From positions 32,987,363-33,051,362 of the forward strand of contig CP092868.1 in the NCBI GenBank assembly GCA_030710605.1: DNA of 64,000 nucleotides, read 5' to 3'. Below, piece by piece: positions 63,791 through 64,000 of the stretch. The first letter of the stretch is position 1. Every line of letters begins with the position of its first letter. Under the pieces are notes generated by a model, which worked only from the letters and a program-made list of their open reading frames with translations, searched no databases and was not told where the DNA came from. The position numbers were made by a program, and so were the translations under genes. This DNA comes from Cordylochernes scorpioides (Eukaryota > Arthropoda > Arachnida > Pseudoscorpiones > Chernetidae).

Positions 63791-64000
63791 AGTGTATATA
63801 TAGGAAGGTTTAACGGGGACGTCGAAAACCAGATTTTTCAAAAACCAAATTTGATTTTAAGAATTTGAAAAATTCTTCGACTTTTGACTCGCGTTCTTAA
63901 ATAGATAATCGATTAATCTATTAATTATTATATTAGGATTATACTATGAAAGTTATATATAAACTTGTCAATTTTAAACCTGAGAGACGATGTAAGGTAC
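63791..64000. other. Unique non-coding sequence at the window end
   Basis: No repeat or exon recognised. Confidence 0.5.

Larger units (their letters stand above)
23525..64000 (+). other. Intron 1 as far as visible; repeat-filled
   Basis: It starts with GTAAGT. No further exon is recognised up to the window end, so the intron appears at least 40 kb long here. About half of that length comes from the duplicated block around the N gap and may be artificial. It contains no host gene that I can support. Confidence 0.5.

Noticed and set aside
23525-64000. Second exon of the mannosidase-like gene
   Set aside because: I looked for a frame with the HNDPGW motif after an AG acceptor on the plus strand and found none.

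Overview
Eukaryotic, AT-rich, transposon-dense DNA, most likely from an arthropod and possibly an arachnid. The species call is an inference from AT content, the mix of Ty3/Gypsy, RNase-H-bearing LINE, Helitron and Penelope-like sequences, and an animal-type type II membrane protein exon with a consensus splice donor. I recognise one host exon (23180-23524, + strand). It looks like the first coding exon of a Golgi alpha-mannosidase II-like enzyme. Nearly everything else is mobile DNA.

Layout. 1-1275: gag end and 5' LTR of a Ty3/Gypsy element cut by the left edge. 1468-5868: LINE tail, foldback repeats and two miniature LTR elements. 5964-11389: Gypsy element 2, with identical 229-bp LTRs and one nonsense codon in pol. 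11401-11970: Helitron-like repeat carrying a tRNA-Gly gene, split by a TA-flanked MITE and by Gypsy element 3 (11971-17163), which is intact with identical 336-bp LTRs. 17320-17830: decayed Penelope-like GIY-YIG endonuclease. 18240-22702: Gypsy element 4, recently inserted but with broken ORFs. 23180-23524: host exon 1. The rest lies in the following intron as far as can be seen.

The intron holds the main structural oddity. About 19.9 kb (23571-43470, copy A) is repeated in direct order (43571-63006, copy B), with a 100-N gap exactly between the copies. The copies differ by small changes and by clean insertions of a LINE, SINEs, LTRs and a Helitron, several with the empty site visible in the other copy. 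This is the expected picture of two unmerged overlapping contigs or alleles, although a true tandem duplication is not excluded.

The most interesting biology is in short palindromic repeats that carry hammerhead ribozyme architecture. Three families have a complete or near-complete type I core with a matching helix I. A fourth, very abundant palindromic family has a hammerhead-like core with a conserved helix II but one extra nucleotide. Two foldback insertions have 11-13 bp target duplications, so they behave like retroelements, in line with the known association of hammerheads with Penelope-like elements. The Gypsy elements are also informative: two families have canonical -1 frameshift heptamers directly before the gag stop, one family starts Gag inside its LTR, and seven insertion events share the target ATAT.
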